A DNA stretch of 64,000 nucleotides from Magnetospirillum sp. (GCA_024707145.1 JANQAI010000014.1:62001-126000), one strand, 5' to 3'; counted from the stretch's first letter, positions 1 to 10,892 are shown. Made by a program: numbers and translations. The notes: generated from the sequence alone by a model not told the origin.

Positions 1-1135
1 ACTGGGCATGGGTGAAATAGGGCGCCGCCTTGATGGGCTGGGCCCAGGGAATGGCGCGGGCGCTTTCCTCGCTCACCGTGGCGGCCAGCTTGTCCGCCGC
101 GGCGATGGCGGTGGCGCCGTCGCCGCTCATCTGGGCGGTGGCCAGCAGGAAATGGATGTTGTGGGGGTAATAGCCGTCGCGGTAGATGCCGGGCGCCGCC
201 CCGGCGGTGGCGAAATAGGCCTCGTCCGCCCGCACCGCCTGGCGATTGGCCTCCAGCGAGTCCTTCCACAGGCCGACGCGGTAGTAGATGTGGCTGGGCA
301 TGTGGACGATGTGGCCGGCGGCCGGCATCTGGGCCGCCAGCCGGCGGGCGCCGGGCAGGGCGCGCTCGGGCGTGGCCGAGGCCTCGACGGCGTGGATGTA
401 GAGATGGATGGCGCCGGGATGCTCCGGGTCGGCGGCCAGGACCTTTTCCAGCAGGGCCACCGTTTCGCCGTGCCGTCCCTTGGGGCTGACCCGGTCGTCC
501 TGCCAATAGTCCCAGGGCTGCGCGTCCATCAGCGCCTCGGCCGCCAGCACTTGGAGGTCGTGATCCTCGGGATGGCGGCGCGCCACCTGGACCATGGCCT
601 CGCCATAGGCGGCATCCAGCGCGGCGCGCTCGGCCTGGGGATCGGCGCTATAGCGCGCCCTGGCCGCCTGGATCAGGTCGCGCTCCCTGGCCGAGGCCTT
701 GCCCGCCAGCCGTTCCGCCCGGTGCAGCGCCGCCAGGGCGGCGGGGTTGTCGGCGGGGGCCATGGGCTTGTTGATGTTGGGCCCCAGCACGATGGCCTCA
801 CCCCAGGCGCACAGGGCGCAGCCGGGATCGAGCCGCTGCGCCTCGACGAAGGCCCGCCGGGCCTCGGCGTGATTGAAGGCGTAGGCCCAGCGCAGACCCT
901 GGTCGAAATAGGCCTGGGCCTGGGGGCTGGCCGTGGTAATGGCGAACGAGCGCAGGCCCAGCCCCTGGAACAGCGGCGGCGGACCCGCCGTGGCGGGCGT
1001 CGCGCTTGGCGTCCCCACCCGGCAATGAGGGCCGGCGGGCAGTTGGCCGTACGGCCCCAACTCGTCCTTGCGCGCTTCGGCCGAGGCGCCGGCCAGCGAC
1101 AGGCCAAGCAGCACGGGGACAAGGATGCGGGCCAT
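1..1135 (-). CDS. TPR-like exported protein (C-terminus beyond left edge)
   Basis: The minus-strand frame is open from an ATG at 1135 to the window edge, so at least 378 residues are seen and the C-terminus is missing. The start has GGAGG five bases upstream; an in-frame ATG at 1147 lies on that site and is less likely. The N-terminus (MARILVPVLLGLSLAGASAEA) looks like a signal peptide with cleavage near residue 20. Helical, Ala-rich segments such as AYFDQGLRWAYAFNHAEA and AIHLYIHAVEAS resemble tetratricopeptide repeats, and CALCAWGEA is a local Cys pair. It is probably a periplasmic scaffold or assembly protein of the TPR class. No catalytic motif is visible and the specific role is unknown. 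Confidence 0.75.
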   Translation of the reverse strand, partial: MARILVPVLLGLSLAGASAEARKDELGPYGQLPAGPHCRVGTPSATPATAGPPPLFQGLGLRSFAITTASPQAQAYFDQGLRWAYAFNHAEARRAFVEAQRLDPGCALCAWGEAIVLGPNINKPMAPADNPAALAALHRAERLAGKASARERDLIQAARARYSADPQAERAALDAAYGEAMVQVARRHPEDHDLQVLAAEALMDAQPWDYWQDDRVSPKGRHGETVALLEKVLAADPEHPGAIHLYIHAVEASATPERALPGARRLAAQMPAAGHIVHMPSHIYYRVGLWKDSLEANRQAVRADEAYFATAGAAPGIYRDGYYPHNIHFLLATAQMSGDGATAIAAADKLAATVSEESARAIPWAQPIKAAPYFTHAQ

Positions 1136-1538
1136 CGGCACCTCCATGAGCGGGATGGCACGGGCGGGATGGAAGGACGACAGCCGGGGGACGGGATGGT
1201 TGCCGCCTCCTCCGCGAGAGTGGAAGCCCCCCCAACCGGCGGCTCCATTCAAATCGCCAAGGTTGAGATTTCGAACCACTCCAACCTGGCACCGCCTTCC
1301 TCCGCGCCCCTCGCCATGCCCCGTGGCGAAAAGGTTAACAACCTACCCTCGTTCTGTGCGTATCGGCCCCGTGAACTTAGCGGATCTCGCCGTCAACACC
1401 GCAGAAGAGGTAGGCCTCCTCCTTTTTCGTACTTCATGAAACACGAATGGAGGAATTGACCCCAAATTGTGCGGGGAATAGCCTTTTTGACGTAACAGGA
1501 ACGACATTCGGCGTACCTCTTCCAGAGAGGAGGATTCC
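1136..1538. other. Divergent intergenic region
   Basis: About 400 bases separate the minus-strand TPR gene from the plus-strand GntR gene, so both promoters should lie here. The region is visibly less GC-rich than its flanks. It holds one clear dyad (1426-1447) and a possible -35-like TTGACG near 1485 without a convincing -10. No coding frame in it has a ribosome site or recognisable product. Confidence 0.5.
1426..1447. promoter_or_regulatory. Candidate operator, 22-bp dyad
   Basis: TTCGT-AC-TTCATGAA-AC-ACGAA reads as an almost perfect inverted repeat with the 8-bp palindrome TTCATGAA at its centre. It lies about 90 bases upstream of the GntR start, where an autoregulatory operator would be expected. 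Binding by that GntR protein is inference from position only. Confidence 0.35.
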
Positions 1539-2185
1539 GTGACCCTTCAGCGCATTAACCTGGGATTGCAGGCATATGAAGAGCTGAAGGCGATGATCCT
1601 GGATCGTCGCTTCCCCCCGGGGCGCGCATCAATGTCGAGCAGATCGCCAAGGAATTGGGGGTCAGCCGCACGCCCGTCTGGGAGGCGGTGGCCCACCTGG
1701 CCCGCGAGGGCCTGGTAACCAACCAGCCCCACCGCGGCGTCTACGTGGCGGTGTTGTCGGGCCAGGATATCCTCGACCTGTACGCCGTGCGCGAGGTCAC
1801 CGAGGCCCTGGCCGCCCGGTTGGCCGCCGGCCGCATGGACGAGGACGCCTTCGCGCGCATGGCCACCAACCTGGAGCGGCAGAGCGTCGCGCTGGCCCAG
1901 GACGACCAGGCGGCCTATTCGGCCCTGGACGCCGAGTTCCACACCCTCATCTGCGACCATTGCGGCAACCGCCCCCTGCAGGAGGTGCTGCGCTCCATCC
2001 GCGACAAGATATGGCCGCTCAAGGTGCCCCTGGGCCCGCTGCTGCCGCAGCTCTACCAGGACCACCGGGCACTGCTGGAGGCGTTGCGGGCGGAACAGCC
2101 CGAACAAGCCGAGGCGATCGTCCGCAAACACATGCAAGCAATCATGGAGGCCATCGGCCAAACCATGAAGGAAGCCCCCTGCTGA
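1539..2185 (+). CDS. GntR-family transcriptional regulator, FCD subfamily (frameshifted by one lost base)
   Basis: The GTG start at 1539 has GAGAGGAGG just upstream. The N-terminal winged helix ends with the typical GVSRTPVWEAVAHL recognition segment, and the C-terminal part (YAVREVTEALAARLA, DAEFHTLICDHCGNRPL, DHRALLEAL) is the helical FCD ligand-binding domain with its His/Asp metal-site residues. The interval is 647 bases, one short of 216 codons. Frame is lost in the C6G4 run at 1613-1622, where restoring one base gives a continuous ~215-residue protein of normal family length. It lies only 42 bases before the hydrolase-transporter operon, so it is likely that operon's regulator, probably responding to the transported substrate. 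Confidence 0.85.
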
Positions 2186-2227
2186 ACCGGCAGGACAACG
2201 CGTTCACTCAAACATAGGAGAGTCATC

Positions 2228-2861
2228 ATGGCGATTGTTGCCGCGAAAACGGCCATTGTACTGATCGAGCCGCAGAACGACTTCCTGACTCCCGGCGGCA
2301 CCATGTACCAGTACATTGCCGACCAGCTTAAAGAACGCAACGTCATCAACAACCTTGTCGGGCTGCTCGACGGCGCCCGCGGCAAGGTGAAGATCATCTA
2401 CTGCCCCTTCCAGGCGTTCAAGCCGGGCTTCCCCGAGCCTGAAGCGGGGCGGCCCCGGCACCGAGGGCCTGCGCGGCATCGAGATGGACATGAAGGCCGA
2501 CTGGGGCACCGGCGCTTGGCTGGACGGCACCCCCGGCCCCGAGATCATCGAGCCGCTGACCCCCAAGCAGGGCGACATCATCCTGCGCGGCAAGCTGACG
2601 CTGGACGCCTTCCACTCCACCGCCATCAACTACATCCTGCGCGCCAACGAGATCGACACCGTCGCCTTCTGCGGCTTCCACACCAACTGGTGCGTGGAAT
2701 CCTCGGCGCGCTCGGCCTACGACCATGGCTTCCGCGTCGTGGTCCTCTCCGACTGCACCGCCACCGACACCGAGCGTGAGCAGAAATACGCCGAGGAAGT
2801 GATCTTCCCGCGCATCGGCAAGGTCATGACTGCCGCCCAATTCCTCGCGGCCCTGAGCTAG
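2228..2861 (+). CDS. Isochorismatase-family cysteine hydrolase (amidase type), frameshifted
   Basis: The corrected product is 210 residues of the isochorismatase-like fold. The Asp (IEPQNDF), Lys (RGKLTLDAF) and Cys (NWCVESSARSA) of the catalytic triad are all present. The family includes biuret, N-carbamoylsarcosine, ureidoacrylate and maleamate hydrolases, and the exact substrate cannot be told from sequence. A good GGAG site precedes the ATG. The interval is one base too long: the extra C lies in AGCCT at 2436-2440, and reading GAGCTGAAG instead joins the two halves. The gene is followed after a short gap by a binding protein and four ABC genes, which suggests the imported compound is an amide or ureide cleaved by this enzyme. 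Confidence 0.85.
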
Positions 2862-2887
2862 GCCGGCGGACCGCAATGGAGGTGAAG

Positions 2888-4135
2888 ATGATGAAGCCAC
2901 ACCGACTATTGATCACCGCCGCCGTGGCGGCCTTCTCCCTCTCGGGCGCCGCGCTGGCCGCCGACGCCCCCAAGGAGATCAAGCTCGGCCTGCTGTTCGG
3001 CCTGACCGGCGCGGCCTCGCCCATCGGTCCGCTGCAGCTCGACGGCGCCAAGATGGCGATCAACGAGATCAACGCCAGCGGCGGCGTGCCGTGGGGCGAG
3101 GGCAAGGCCAAGGTGACCTTCGCGGTCAAGGACGATGAAACCAAGCCCGACGTCGCCATCCGCCGCTTCCGCGAACTGGTCAGCGAGGCCAAGGTCGATG
3201 CGGTGGTCGGCCAGACCTTCGCCCCCATCTCAGGCGCGCTGAACGAGCAGGTCAAGAAGACCCCGGTGCCGTACTTCCCGGTCAACGTGGTGGCCGCCGG
3301 CATGTTCGAGAAGGCGACCATCGCCCCGGCCACCTTCGCCGTCCACGGCAGCGCCTATTCGGCCGGCTATGGCGGCGCGTCCTATCTGATCGAAAAGATG
3401 GGCGCCAAGAAGGTGGTGTTCTTCGGCCCGGCCTATGCCTTCGGCCAGGACCAGTGGCGCGGCGCCAAGGCCGCCTTCGAAAAGGCGGGGATCAAGGTCG
3501 AGTACCTGGAATCGCCGGTCGGCACCAGCGACTTCACCCCCTACCTGATGAAGATCAGCGAGATGAAGCCCGAATGGGTCATGCTGGCCCATTGGGGCAC
3601 CGACGCCATCAACGTGCTCAAGCAGGCCAACGAAGTCGGCATCAAGAAGAACAGCAAGATCTGGTTCGACTGGATGACCAACGCCTTCGGCAGCGGCGTG
3701 CCCGCCGAGGCGCTGGAAGGCGTGTACTCGCTGATGAGCTGGTACCACGACCTGTCCGGCTTCAAGGACAAGGCCATCGTCGACCAGGGTGCGGCTTTCA
3801 CCAAGAAGTTCACCGCCACCTTCGGCTATCCGCCGGACCCCTACAGCGCCATGGCGTATGTGGGCGTCTACGAGGCCCTGCGCGCCCTGACCATCGCCAA
3901 AAGCAACGACCCCGCCGCTGTGGCCAAGGCGATCACCGACAATCCCTTCTTCCAGTCCATGAAGGGTGAGGGCCGCTGGCGCGAGGACCATCAGCCGCAG
4001 TTCAAGTACAACGCCTTCGTGGTGGTCGGCAAAGGCCCCAAGGAGCGCAAGGATCCGCAATGGGATCTGGTGAAGGTGATCGACGCCTATACGGGCGAAG
4101 GCTACCTGCAGCCGCTGAAGGAACTGGGTTACTGA
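2888..4135 (+). CDS. ABC transporter periplasmic substrate-binding protein, LivJ/K type
   Basis: About 415 residues with a clear signal peptide (RLLITAAVAAFSLSGAALA, cleavage before AD). The mature start (IKLGLLFGLTGAASPIGP) and the lobes around VDAVVGQTF and KKVVFFGPAYAFGQ are typical of the type I periplasmic binding fold used by leucine- and amide-type importers. GGAGG at 2878-2882 fits a start at 2888 or 2891 better than the in-frame ATG at 2876, which overlaps that site. It is the first gene of the transporter set (binding protein, two ATPases, two permeases). The ligand is unknown; the neighbouring hydrolase favours an amide or urea-like compound over leucine itself. Confidence 0.9.
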   Translation: MMKPHRLLITAAVAAFSLSGAALAADAPKEIKLGLLFGLTGAASPIGPLQLDGAKMAINEINASGGVPWGEGKAKVTFAVKDDETKPDVAIRRFRELVSEAKVDAVVGQTFAPISGALNEQVKKTPVPYFPVNVVAAGMFEKATIAPATFAVHGSAYSAGYGGASYLIEKMGAKKVVFFGPAYAFGQDQWRGAKAAFEKAGIKVEYLESPVGTSDFTPYLMKISEMKPEWVMLAHWGTDAINVLKQANEVGIKKNSKIWFDWMTNAFGSGVPAEALEGVYSLMSWYHDLSGFKDKAIVDQGAAFTKKFTATFGYPPDPYSAMAYVGVYEALRALTIAKSNDPAAVAKAITDNPFFQSMKGEGRWREDHQPQFKYNAFVVVGKGPKERKDPQWDLVKVIDAYTGEGYLQPLKELGY

Positions 4136-4145
4136 CGCGAGCCCC

Positions 4146-4179
4146 GGGCGGCGGGCGGCCCGGCCGGCCGCCGCCCTTT
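4146..4179 (+). terminator. GC-rich intercistronic hairpin
   Basis: A 9-bp perfect stem (GGGCGGCGG at 4146-4154 with CCGCCGCCC at 4168-4176) is followed by only TTT. Placed between the binding-protein gene and the ATPase genes, it probably acts as a partial terminator or 3'-end stabiliser giving excess binding protein, a common arrangement in ABC operons. Confidence 0.5.
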
Positions 4180-4219
4180 CCTTCCCGCCGCGTCGCTCCT
4201 TGTCCGGAAGAGGTCGGAA

Positions 4220-5016
<797 letters not shown>

Positions 5017-5020
<4 letters not shown>

Positions 5021-5709
5021 TCCTGCAAGTCGCCAACCTGGACGTCGATTACGGCAAGGCCCGCGCGGTTTCGGACGTGTCGCTGCACGTCAAGCCGGGC
5101 GAGATGCTGTTCCTTGTCGGCCGCAACGGCGCCGGCAAGACCACCCTGCTCAAGACCATCTCGGGCTTCATCAGGCCCACCGCCGGCACCATCGATTTCG
5201 ACGGCGCCGACATCGCCGGGCTGGGCGCCGAGCAGGTGGCGCTGAAGGGCATGCGCTACGTCTTCCAGGACAAGCGCGTGTTCAGCCAGCTGACCGTGCG
5301 TGAGAACATCGAACTGGCCGCCTATCCCGCCGGCATCAGGCTGGCCGACGCCATCGACACCGTGGTGGGCATCCACCCGGCCATCGCCAAGTTCCTGGAC
5401 AGCAAGGCCGGCGGCCTGTCCGGCGGCCAGCGGCAATTGCTGCTGCTGGGCCGGGCGCTGATCGGCGACCCCAAGCTGCTGCTCATCGACGAGCCCACGG
5501 AAGGGCTGGCCCAGGGCACCATCCGCGAGGTGTTCGAGGTGCTCGACGGCATGAAGGGACGGCTGTCCATGGTCATCGTCGAACAGAACCTGTCGGTGGT
5601 CTGCCGCCTGGCCGACCGCGTCTACGCCATGCGCGAGGGACGCATCCTGGCGGAACTGACCGACCCCGCGGCCATCGCGGACCAGGCCAAGCTCGAAACC
5701 TATCTGTAG
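5017..5709 (+). CDS. livF: Branched-chain-type ABC transporter ATPase, LivF-like
   Basis: A 230-residue ATPase starting inside the ATGA overlap with livG. It carries Walker A (GRNGAGKTTLLKT), signature LSGGQRQLLLLGRAL, Walker B (LLLIDEPTEGLA) and the H-loop region replaced by VIVEQNLSVV, which is normal for LivF proteins. The length matches the family. The permease genes start 11 bases after its stop. Confidence 0.9.
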
Positions 5710-5720
5710 AGGAGCGGGCC

Positions 5721-6680
5721 ATGATCAAGACCACATCCAAATGGGAACGCTGGCGGCGGCTGGACATCCTGCTGATCGCGGCCGCCTTCCTGCTGGTGGC
5801 GCCGTTCCTGTCGATCCAGCGCACCACCGATTTCATGATCTTCTGCATCTTCGTGCTGGCCTACGACCTGCTGTACGGCTACATGGGCCGGCTGTCCTTC
5901 GGCCATATGCTCTACCTGGGCACGGGGGCCTATGGCGCCGCCATGTGCGCCACCTATTGGTCGGACAATCCGCTGCTGGCGCTGGCGGCCGGCGCCCTGG
6001 CCGGCATGGCCGTCGGCCTGCTGCTGGGCCCCATCGTCATGCGCACCACCGGCGCCTGCTTCGCCCTGATCAACCTGTCCTTCAACCAGATGGGCTTCTT
6101 CCTGGCGCTGATCGCCTTCAGTGGCTGGACCGGCGGCGAGGACGGCAAGTCGGCGTTCTTCGCGCCGCTGTGGGGCATCGACGTCAACGACCGTGCGGTG
6201 GTGTTCACCCTGGTGCTGGTCAGCCTGCTGGGCACCGTGCTGCTGATGCGCCGGCTGACCGATTCGCCCTTCGGCCTGCTGCTGCGCACCATCAAGGAGA
6301 ACGAGCAGCGCAGCGTCTTCCTGGGCTACAACGTGTTCGCCTACAAGTGGATCGCCTTCGTCATCTCGACCACCGTGGCCGCCTTCGCCGGGGCGCTGTC
6401 CATGATCAACTATTCCTACGTCACCCCCAGCTTCATCGACCCCGGCCGCAGCGTCGAGGTGGTGTTCGCCTCGCTGATTGGCGGCGCCGGCAGTGTCTAC
6501 GGCGCGCTGCTGGGCGGGGTGGGCTTCATGGCCATCAGCAACTTCCTGCCCAACTACATCCAGCGCTGGGAGCTGTTCCTGGGGCTGGTCCTGCTGGCGC
6601 TGGTGTTCAAGTTCCGCGAGGGCTTGTGGGGCTACGCGGTGCGCCTGGCCGCCGCGCGCAACAAGGAGGAAAACCAATGA
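5721..6680 (+). CDS. livM: Branched-chain-type ABC transporter permease, LivM-like
   Basis: A 319-residue membrane protein with about nine hydrophobic spans. It contains the LivM hallmark region (YDLLYGYMGRLSFGHMLYLG near the N-terminus) and the cytoplasmic EAA-like loop (SPFGLLLRTIKENEQRS). GAGGAG lies just before the ATG. The stop overlaps the next start (ATGA), coupling it to the LivH-like partner with which it should form the transmembrane channel. Confidence 0.9.
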   Translation: MIKTTSKWERWRRLDILLIAAAFLLVAPFLSIQRTTDFMIFCIFVLAYDLLYGYMGRLSFGHMLYLGTGAYGAAMCATYWSDNPLLALAAGALAGMAVGLLLGPIVMRTTGACFALINLSFNQMGFFLALIAFSGWTGGEDGKSAFFAPLWGIDVNDRAVVFTLVLVSLLGTVLLMRRLTDSPFGLLLRTIKENEQRSVFLGYNVFAYKWIAFVISTTVAAFAGALSMINYSYVTPSFIDPGRSVEVVFASLIGGAGSVYGALLGGVGFMAISNFLPNYIQRWELFLGLVLLALVFKFREGLWGYAVRLAAARNKEENQ

Positions 6681-7513
6681 TCGGAACCATCGCCTACGGG
6701 CTGACCATCGGCGGCATCCTCTACATCATCTCCATCGGGCTGTCGCTCACCTTCGGCACCATGCGCATCGTCAACTTCGCCCATGCCGTGGTCTACACCA
6801 TGGGCGCCTACCTCCTGATCAGCGCGCTGCCGGTGCTGGGTGGCCTTTTCATCCCGGCGGCGGCGCTGGCGGTGCTGGCCATGATCCCCATCGCCTTCGT
6901 CATCGAACGCTACATCATCCGCCGGCTCTACGGCGCCCAGTCCATCGACTACGCCATCATCGCCACCTACGCGGTGCTGCTGATCGGCGTGGATCTGGTC
7001 AAATGGATCTGGGGCGCCACCCCCATCCCGCTGTCGGACCCCATCGGCACCTATGTGGCGGTGCTGGGGGTGGACCTGCCGGTCTACCGCCTGCTCATCA
7101 TCGCGCTGTCCATCGCCATCTATTTCGGCATGGAGGCGTTCCTGCGCCGCACCATCGTCGGCAAGATCGTGGTGGCCGGTCTGGAGGACCGCGAGGCGAC
7201 CGCCAGCCTGGGCATCAAGGTGGACCGCTACTTCACCATCGTCTTCCTGGTGGGCAGCGCCCTGGCGGCGCTGGGCGGCGTGCTGTACGCCCCCATCACC
7301 TCGGTCCACCCCTACATGGGCTTCCAGGTGCTGCTGCTGTGCTTCGCCGTGGTGCTGGTGGGCGGCCTGGGCAATCTGCGCGGCACCTTCGTGGCGGCCT
7401 TCGTCCTGGGTCTGGTCATCGCCATCACCGGCCGCTTCTGGGGCCCGGCGGCCGAGACCATGGTGTTCGTGGTCATGGCCGTCGTCCTGATGATCAAGCC
7501 GGTAGAGGTATAG
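6677..7513 (+). CDS. livH: Branched-chain-type ABC transporter permease, LivH-like
   Basis: A 278-residue permease starting in the ATGA overlap with livM and preceded by AAGGAGG inside it. It has about eight hydrophobic segments, the LivH N-terminal motif (IGLSLTFGTMRIVNFAH) and the loop GKIVVAGLEDREATASLGI. It is the last complete gene of the operon. Two bases after its stop an ATG opens a nine-codon frame (7516-7545) that may be the remnant of a lost further gene. Confidence 0.9.
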   Translation: MIGTIAYGLTIGGILYIISIGLSLTFGTMRIVNFAHAVVYTMGAYLLISALPVLGGLFIPAAALAVLAMIPIAFVIERYIIRRLYGAQSIDYAIIATYAVLLIGVDLVKWIWGATPIPLSDPIGTYVAVLGVDLPVYRLLIIALSIAIYFGMEAFLRRTIVGKIVVAGLEDREATASLGIKVDRYFTIVFLVGSALAALGGVLYAPITSVHPYMGFQVLLLCFAVVLVGGLGNLRGTFVAAFVLGLVIAITGRFWGPAAETMVFVVMAVVLMIKPVEV

Positions 7514-7682
7514 CCATGACCGAAGGGACTATTCATCCCCCATAAGTAGCAATACCATCCTGCGACAAATCAGGTAGCGAGAATTTGTGCGTTGCGGGAA
7601 GATCGGGAGCGCACCTCCCGGTTGACGAGCGGCCTCTGACGAGGCGGGGAACGGGCAGGCGCAGCGGAGGGAGAAGCAAGCA

Positions 7683-9363
7683 ATGTGGAGCAAGATGCGT
7701 CTCGGCCACCGACTGGGACTGGGTTTCGCCGTCGGCGTCCTGCTGACCGCCGTGGTCGGCATGATGGCGCTGAAGAGTGCCGACGACCTGAGTTCGCTGA
7801 CCGAGAACCTGTACGAGGATCCCTTTGCGGTGACCAACGCGCTGGCGGCCGCCAATGCCGACATCGTCGCCATGCGTGCCAGCATGCGCAGCATCTACAC
7901 CGGTACCACCACCGCCGGCGTCGAGCAGGAGATGCTGGAGGTCAACACGCTGGACAAGCGCATCCTGGCCCAGTTCGCCCTGGTCAAGGAGCGCTATCAG
8001 GGCGACATGGCCCTGGTGGACAAGATCATCAAGGATTACGAGGCCTGGCGCCCGGTCCGCAACGAGTTGTTCGAGATCGCCAAGGACGAGGACCGCCTGG
8101 CCGAGGCGGGCGCGCTGGGCAATGGCCGCGCCGCCTTCCTGGCCCGCACGGTGGCCTTCGACATGGACAAGGTGATGGAATCGGCGCAGGAAAGCGCCAA
8201 GACCTTCATGGACAACGCCCGCGCCACCCAGCGCCGCATCCGCCTGTTCACCATCGTCATGCTGGCCGGCGCCGCCCTGGTGGGCGCGGTGGTGGCGGTG
8301 GCCGCCACCCGCAGCATCACCCGCCCGTTGGCGGTGCTGCGCGACACCATGGGCAGCCTGTCCTCGGGCCACCTGGGCGCCGACATCCCCGGCTGCGACC
8401 GCCGCGACGAGATCGGCGAGATGGCCCGCGTCCTGCTGGTGTTCCGCGACGGCCTGCTGACCGCCGAACGTCTGGCCGCCGAGCAGGAGGCCCAGCGCGC
8501 CGAGCGCGAGAAGCACGCCCTGGCCATCGAAGAGATGACGCGCCAGTTCGACCAGGAGATCGCCGATACCCTGAAGGCGGTGTCGGGCGCGGCGGTGGAG
8601 ATGGAACGCACCGCCCAGACCATGTCGCAGATCGCCGAGCGCACCAACGTGCAGGCCACCACCGTGGCCACCGCCACCGAGCAGGCCACCGCCAACGTGG
8701 AGACCGTCGCCACCGCCGCCGAGGAACTGAGCTCGTCGGCCGGCGAGATCGGCCGCCAGGTGGAGCGCTCGACCCGGGTGTCGCAATCGGCCGCCGACGA
8801 GGCGGAACGCACCACCACCATGGTCCAGGGCCTGGCCGAGGCCGCCGGCCGCATCGGCGACGTGGTCAGCCTGATCAACCACATCGCCGGCCAGACCAAC
8901 CTGCTGGCGCTCAACGCCTCCATCGAGATCGGCCCGCGCCGGCGAGGCCGGCAAAGGCTTCGCCGTGGTCGCCAACGAGGTCAAGGCGCTGGCCAACCAG
9001 ACCGCCAAGGCCACCGAGGAGATCGCCGCCCAGATCAACGGCGTGCAGAACGCCACCCGCGACGCGGTCGGCGCCATCGAGGCCATCGTCACCCGCATCC
9101 GCGAGATCAACGAGATCGCCACCACCATCGCCGCCGCCATGGAGGAACAGGACGCCGCCACCCGCGAGATCGCCCGCAACGTCACCCAGGCGGCGGCCGG
9201 CACCCAGGAGGTCGCCAATGCCATCGGCGGCGTCACCCTGGCGGCCGGCGAAACCGACAGCGCCGCCGGCGAGGTGTTGCGCTCGGCGCAAGGGCTGCTG
9301 GAGCGGTCGAACCAGTTGAAGGACCAGATCGACGGCTTCCTGGAGCGCGTCCGCGCCTCCTGA
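7683..9363 (+). CDS. Methyl-accepting chemotaxis protein (frameshifted near 8930)
   Basis: The corrected product is about 559 residues. It has an N-terminal membrane span (LGLGFAVGVLLTAVVGMMAL), a periplasmic four-helix-bundle sensor domain (~35-180), a second span (FTIVMLAGAALVGAVVAVAA), a HAMP linker starting TRSITRPLAVL, and the signalling domain. The hairpin tip (VVSLINHIAGQTNLLALNASIE) binds CheA/CheW, and VVANEVKALANQTAKATEEI follows on the return helix. The frame breaks between 8927 and 8936, where one extra base stands between ASIE and ARAGEAGKGF. A truncated receptor would lack the return helix. The ligand is unknown. No che genes are nearby, so it is an orphan receptor. Confidence 0.88.
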
Positions 9364-9382
9364 TCTCCCCCTGCTCGCACTA

Positions 9383-9417
9383 GGGCCCGGCCCCATAGGG
9401 AAGCCGGGCCCTTTCAT
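9383..9417 (+). terminator. Rho-independent terminator after the chemoreceptor
   Basis: A perfect 9-bp stem (GGGCCCGGC at 9383-9391, GCCGGGCCC at 9403-9411) with a short loop is followed by TTTCATTT. It lies 20 bases after the chemoreceptor stop. Confidence 0.85.
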
Positions 9418-9578
9418 TTATCCATGTGCAGTGCACAAAAGTGCCGCGCCATAGCTTGCACAAACCTCGCAATAATATTCCCTATGCGAGAGGACATATA
9501 TTGCGCACAACCATTGAGCTATGACATGCTCGTTTTTCGTGCTAAAACTGCGCAGAGACCATCTGCAAGGGAAACGGC

Positions 9579-10096
9579 ATGGACGCACTTGCAAAAGGGC
9601 TGCAGGAAGGCCTCTCGATCCGGCCCGCCAACCACTCGGATGCAGGTTTCCTGGCATCGCTGAACAGTGCCAACCGCGCCCACCTGCGGCTGATGGACGC
9701 AGAGCGCGACCAGATCGAATTCCTGATCAGCGAACAGCAGCGCTACCAGACCGCCAGTTACGGCGAGGCCTATCCCAATGCCATGGAATTCATCGTCGAG
9801 AAGCTGAGCGAACGCATCGGCCGGGTGGTGGTGAATTTCGGCGCCAATTTCGTCCACATCCTCGATCTCTCGCTGCTGCCCCAGGCGCGCCGCCATGGCT
9901 ACGGCACCACCGTCCTGCGGGCCTTGCAGGCGGCCGCCGTCAAGGTGGCGGCGCCGCTGACGCTCAGGGTCAGCCAGGCCAATCCGCAGGCGGCGCGCCT
10001 TTACCGGTCCCTCGGCTTCATCGTCGAGGAACGGCAGTGCGGCTACGACCTGATGGTCTGGATTCCCCCCAGGAACACCGGCGGTTCTTTCTCTGA
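9579..10096 (+). CDS. GNAT-family N-acetyltransferase (frameshifted at 3' end)
   Basis: The corrected product is 172 residues. Motif A is LSLLPQARRHGYGTTVLRAL, the acetyl-CoA pyrophosphate loop, and motif B is ANPQAARLYRSLGF. The substrate is unknown. One C is missing from the C6 run at 10065-10070. Restoring it ends the protein as PPQEHRRFFL with a stop at 10096, instead of running 106 bases into the next gene. A duplicated copy of this 3' end survives at 10988-11052 and reads PPPQEHRRFLL, which independently confirms the corrected frame. The gene precedes two tail-collar genes and is probably co-transcribed with them. Confidence 0.85.
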
Positions 10097-10117
10097 AACC
10101 ACGCACAGGAGATCCCC

Positions 10118-10892
10118 ATGTCCGACCCCTACATCGGCCAGATCGAGCTCTTTGCCTTCAGCTTCGCCCCCTTCGGCTGGCACTTCTGCGATGGCACCCT
10201 GATGCAGGTCGGGCAATTCCAGGCGCTGTACTCGCTGCTCAGCACCCGTTATGGCGGCGACGGCCGGACCACCTTCGGCCTTCCCGACCTGCGCGGCCGC
10301 ACCCCCGCGGCCTGGGCCAGGGTACCGGCCTGTCCCCCGTACAGATCGCCGAAAAGGGCGGGCAGCAGACCTCCAGCAGCAACGCCACGGTGGCTTTCAC
10401 CCTGGTTCCCGCCAATATTCCCGGCCACACCCATATGGCCACCTTCACAGCCTCCACCGGAAACGTTCCGGTAAACATTCCCGGCACCGCCGGCTCGGGC
10501 AACATCACCATCAATCCCGCACCGACCATCCGCGTCGTCCCCGGTTCCGCCGGGGTGGATCCGGCGGTCAATACCGAATACTACCTGACCGGCGTCAGCA
10601 GCGCCGCCAACGGCCCCTGCACCACCACGGCGCCCGATACCGACCCCACCAAGCGGGCCACGCTGAAGGGGCTCGACGTGACGGTCGACGCCTCCACCTA
10701 CAAGCCCGAGATTCCCCCGCGAGCACCACCATCACCGCCCTCACCGGCGGCACCGTCGCGGTGGCGACCCAGAACCCCAACCCTGCCGCGGCGGTCAACG
10801 CTCCTATGCAGATCAACCTGCCGGTGCTCAACCCCTATCTCGGCCTGAACTACTCCATCGCCCTGACGGGCAACTATCCCAGTCAGAGTTGA
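10118..10892 (+). CDS. Tail-collar / microcystin-dependent-like protein, copy 1 (two frameshifts)
   Basis: The corrected product is 258 residues. The N-terminus (YIGQIELFAFSFAPFGWHFCDG) and the block YSLLSTRYGGDGRTTFGLPDLRGR are the phage tail-collar domain seen in short tail-fibre proteins and in MdpB-like proteins. Two single C losses break it, in the C5 runs at 10302-10306 and 10714-10718. The intact neighbour at 11074 shows the correct frame at both places (RTPRGQG and IPATSTT). The interval of 775 bases plus two gives 259 codons. These proteins are often chromosomal and not part of a prophage, and no other phage structural genes are nearby. Function is unknown, possibly a surface or adhesion tip protein. 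Confidence 0.82.

Noticed and set aside
8..1459. Long plus-strand open frame over the TPR gene
   Set aside because: Its translation is Gly/Arg/Gln-rich without motifs, and the opposite frame has a signal peptide, ribosome site and helical repeats.
7516..7545. Nine-codon frame after livH with operon-like spacing
   Set aside because: Too short to call a gene; noted only as a possible remnant.
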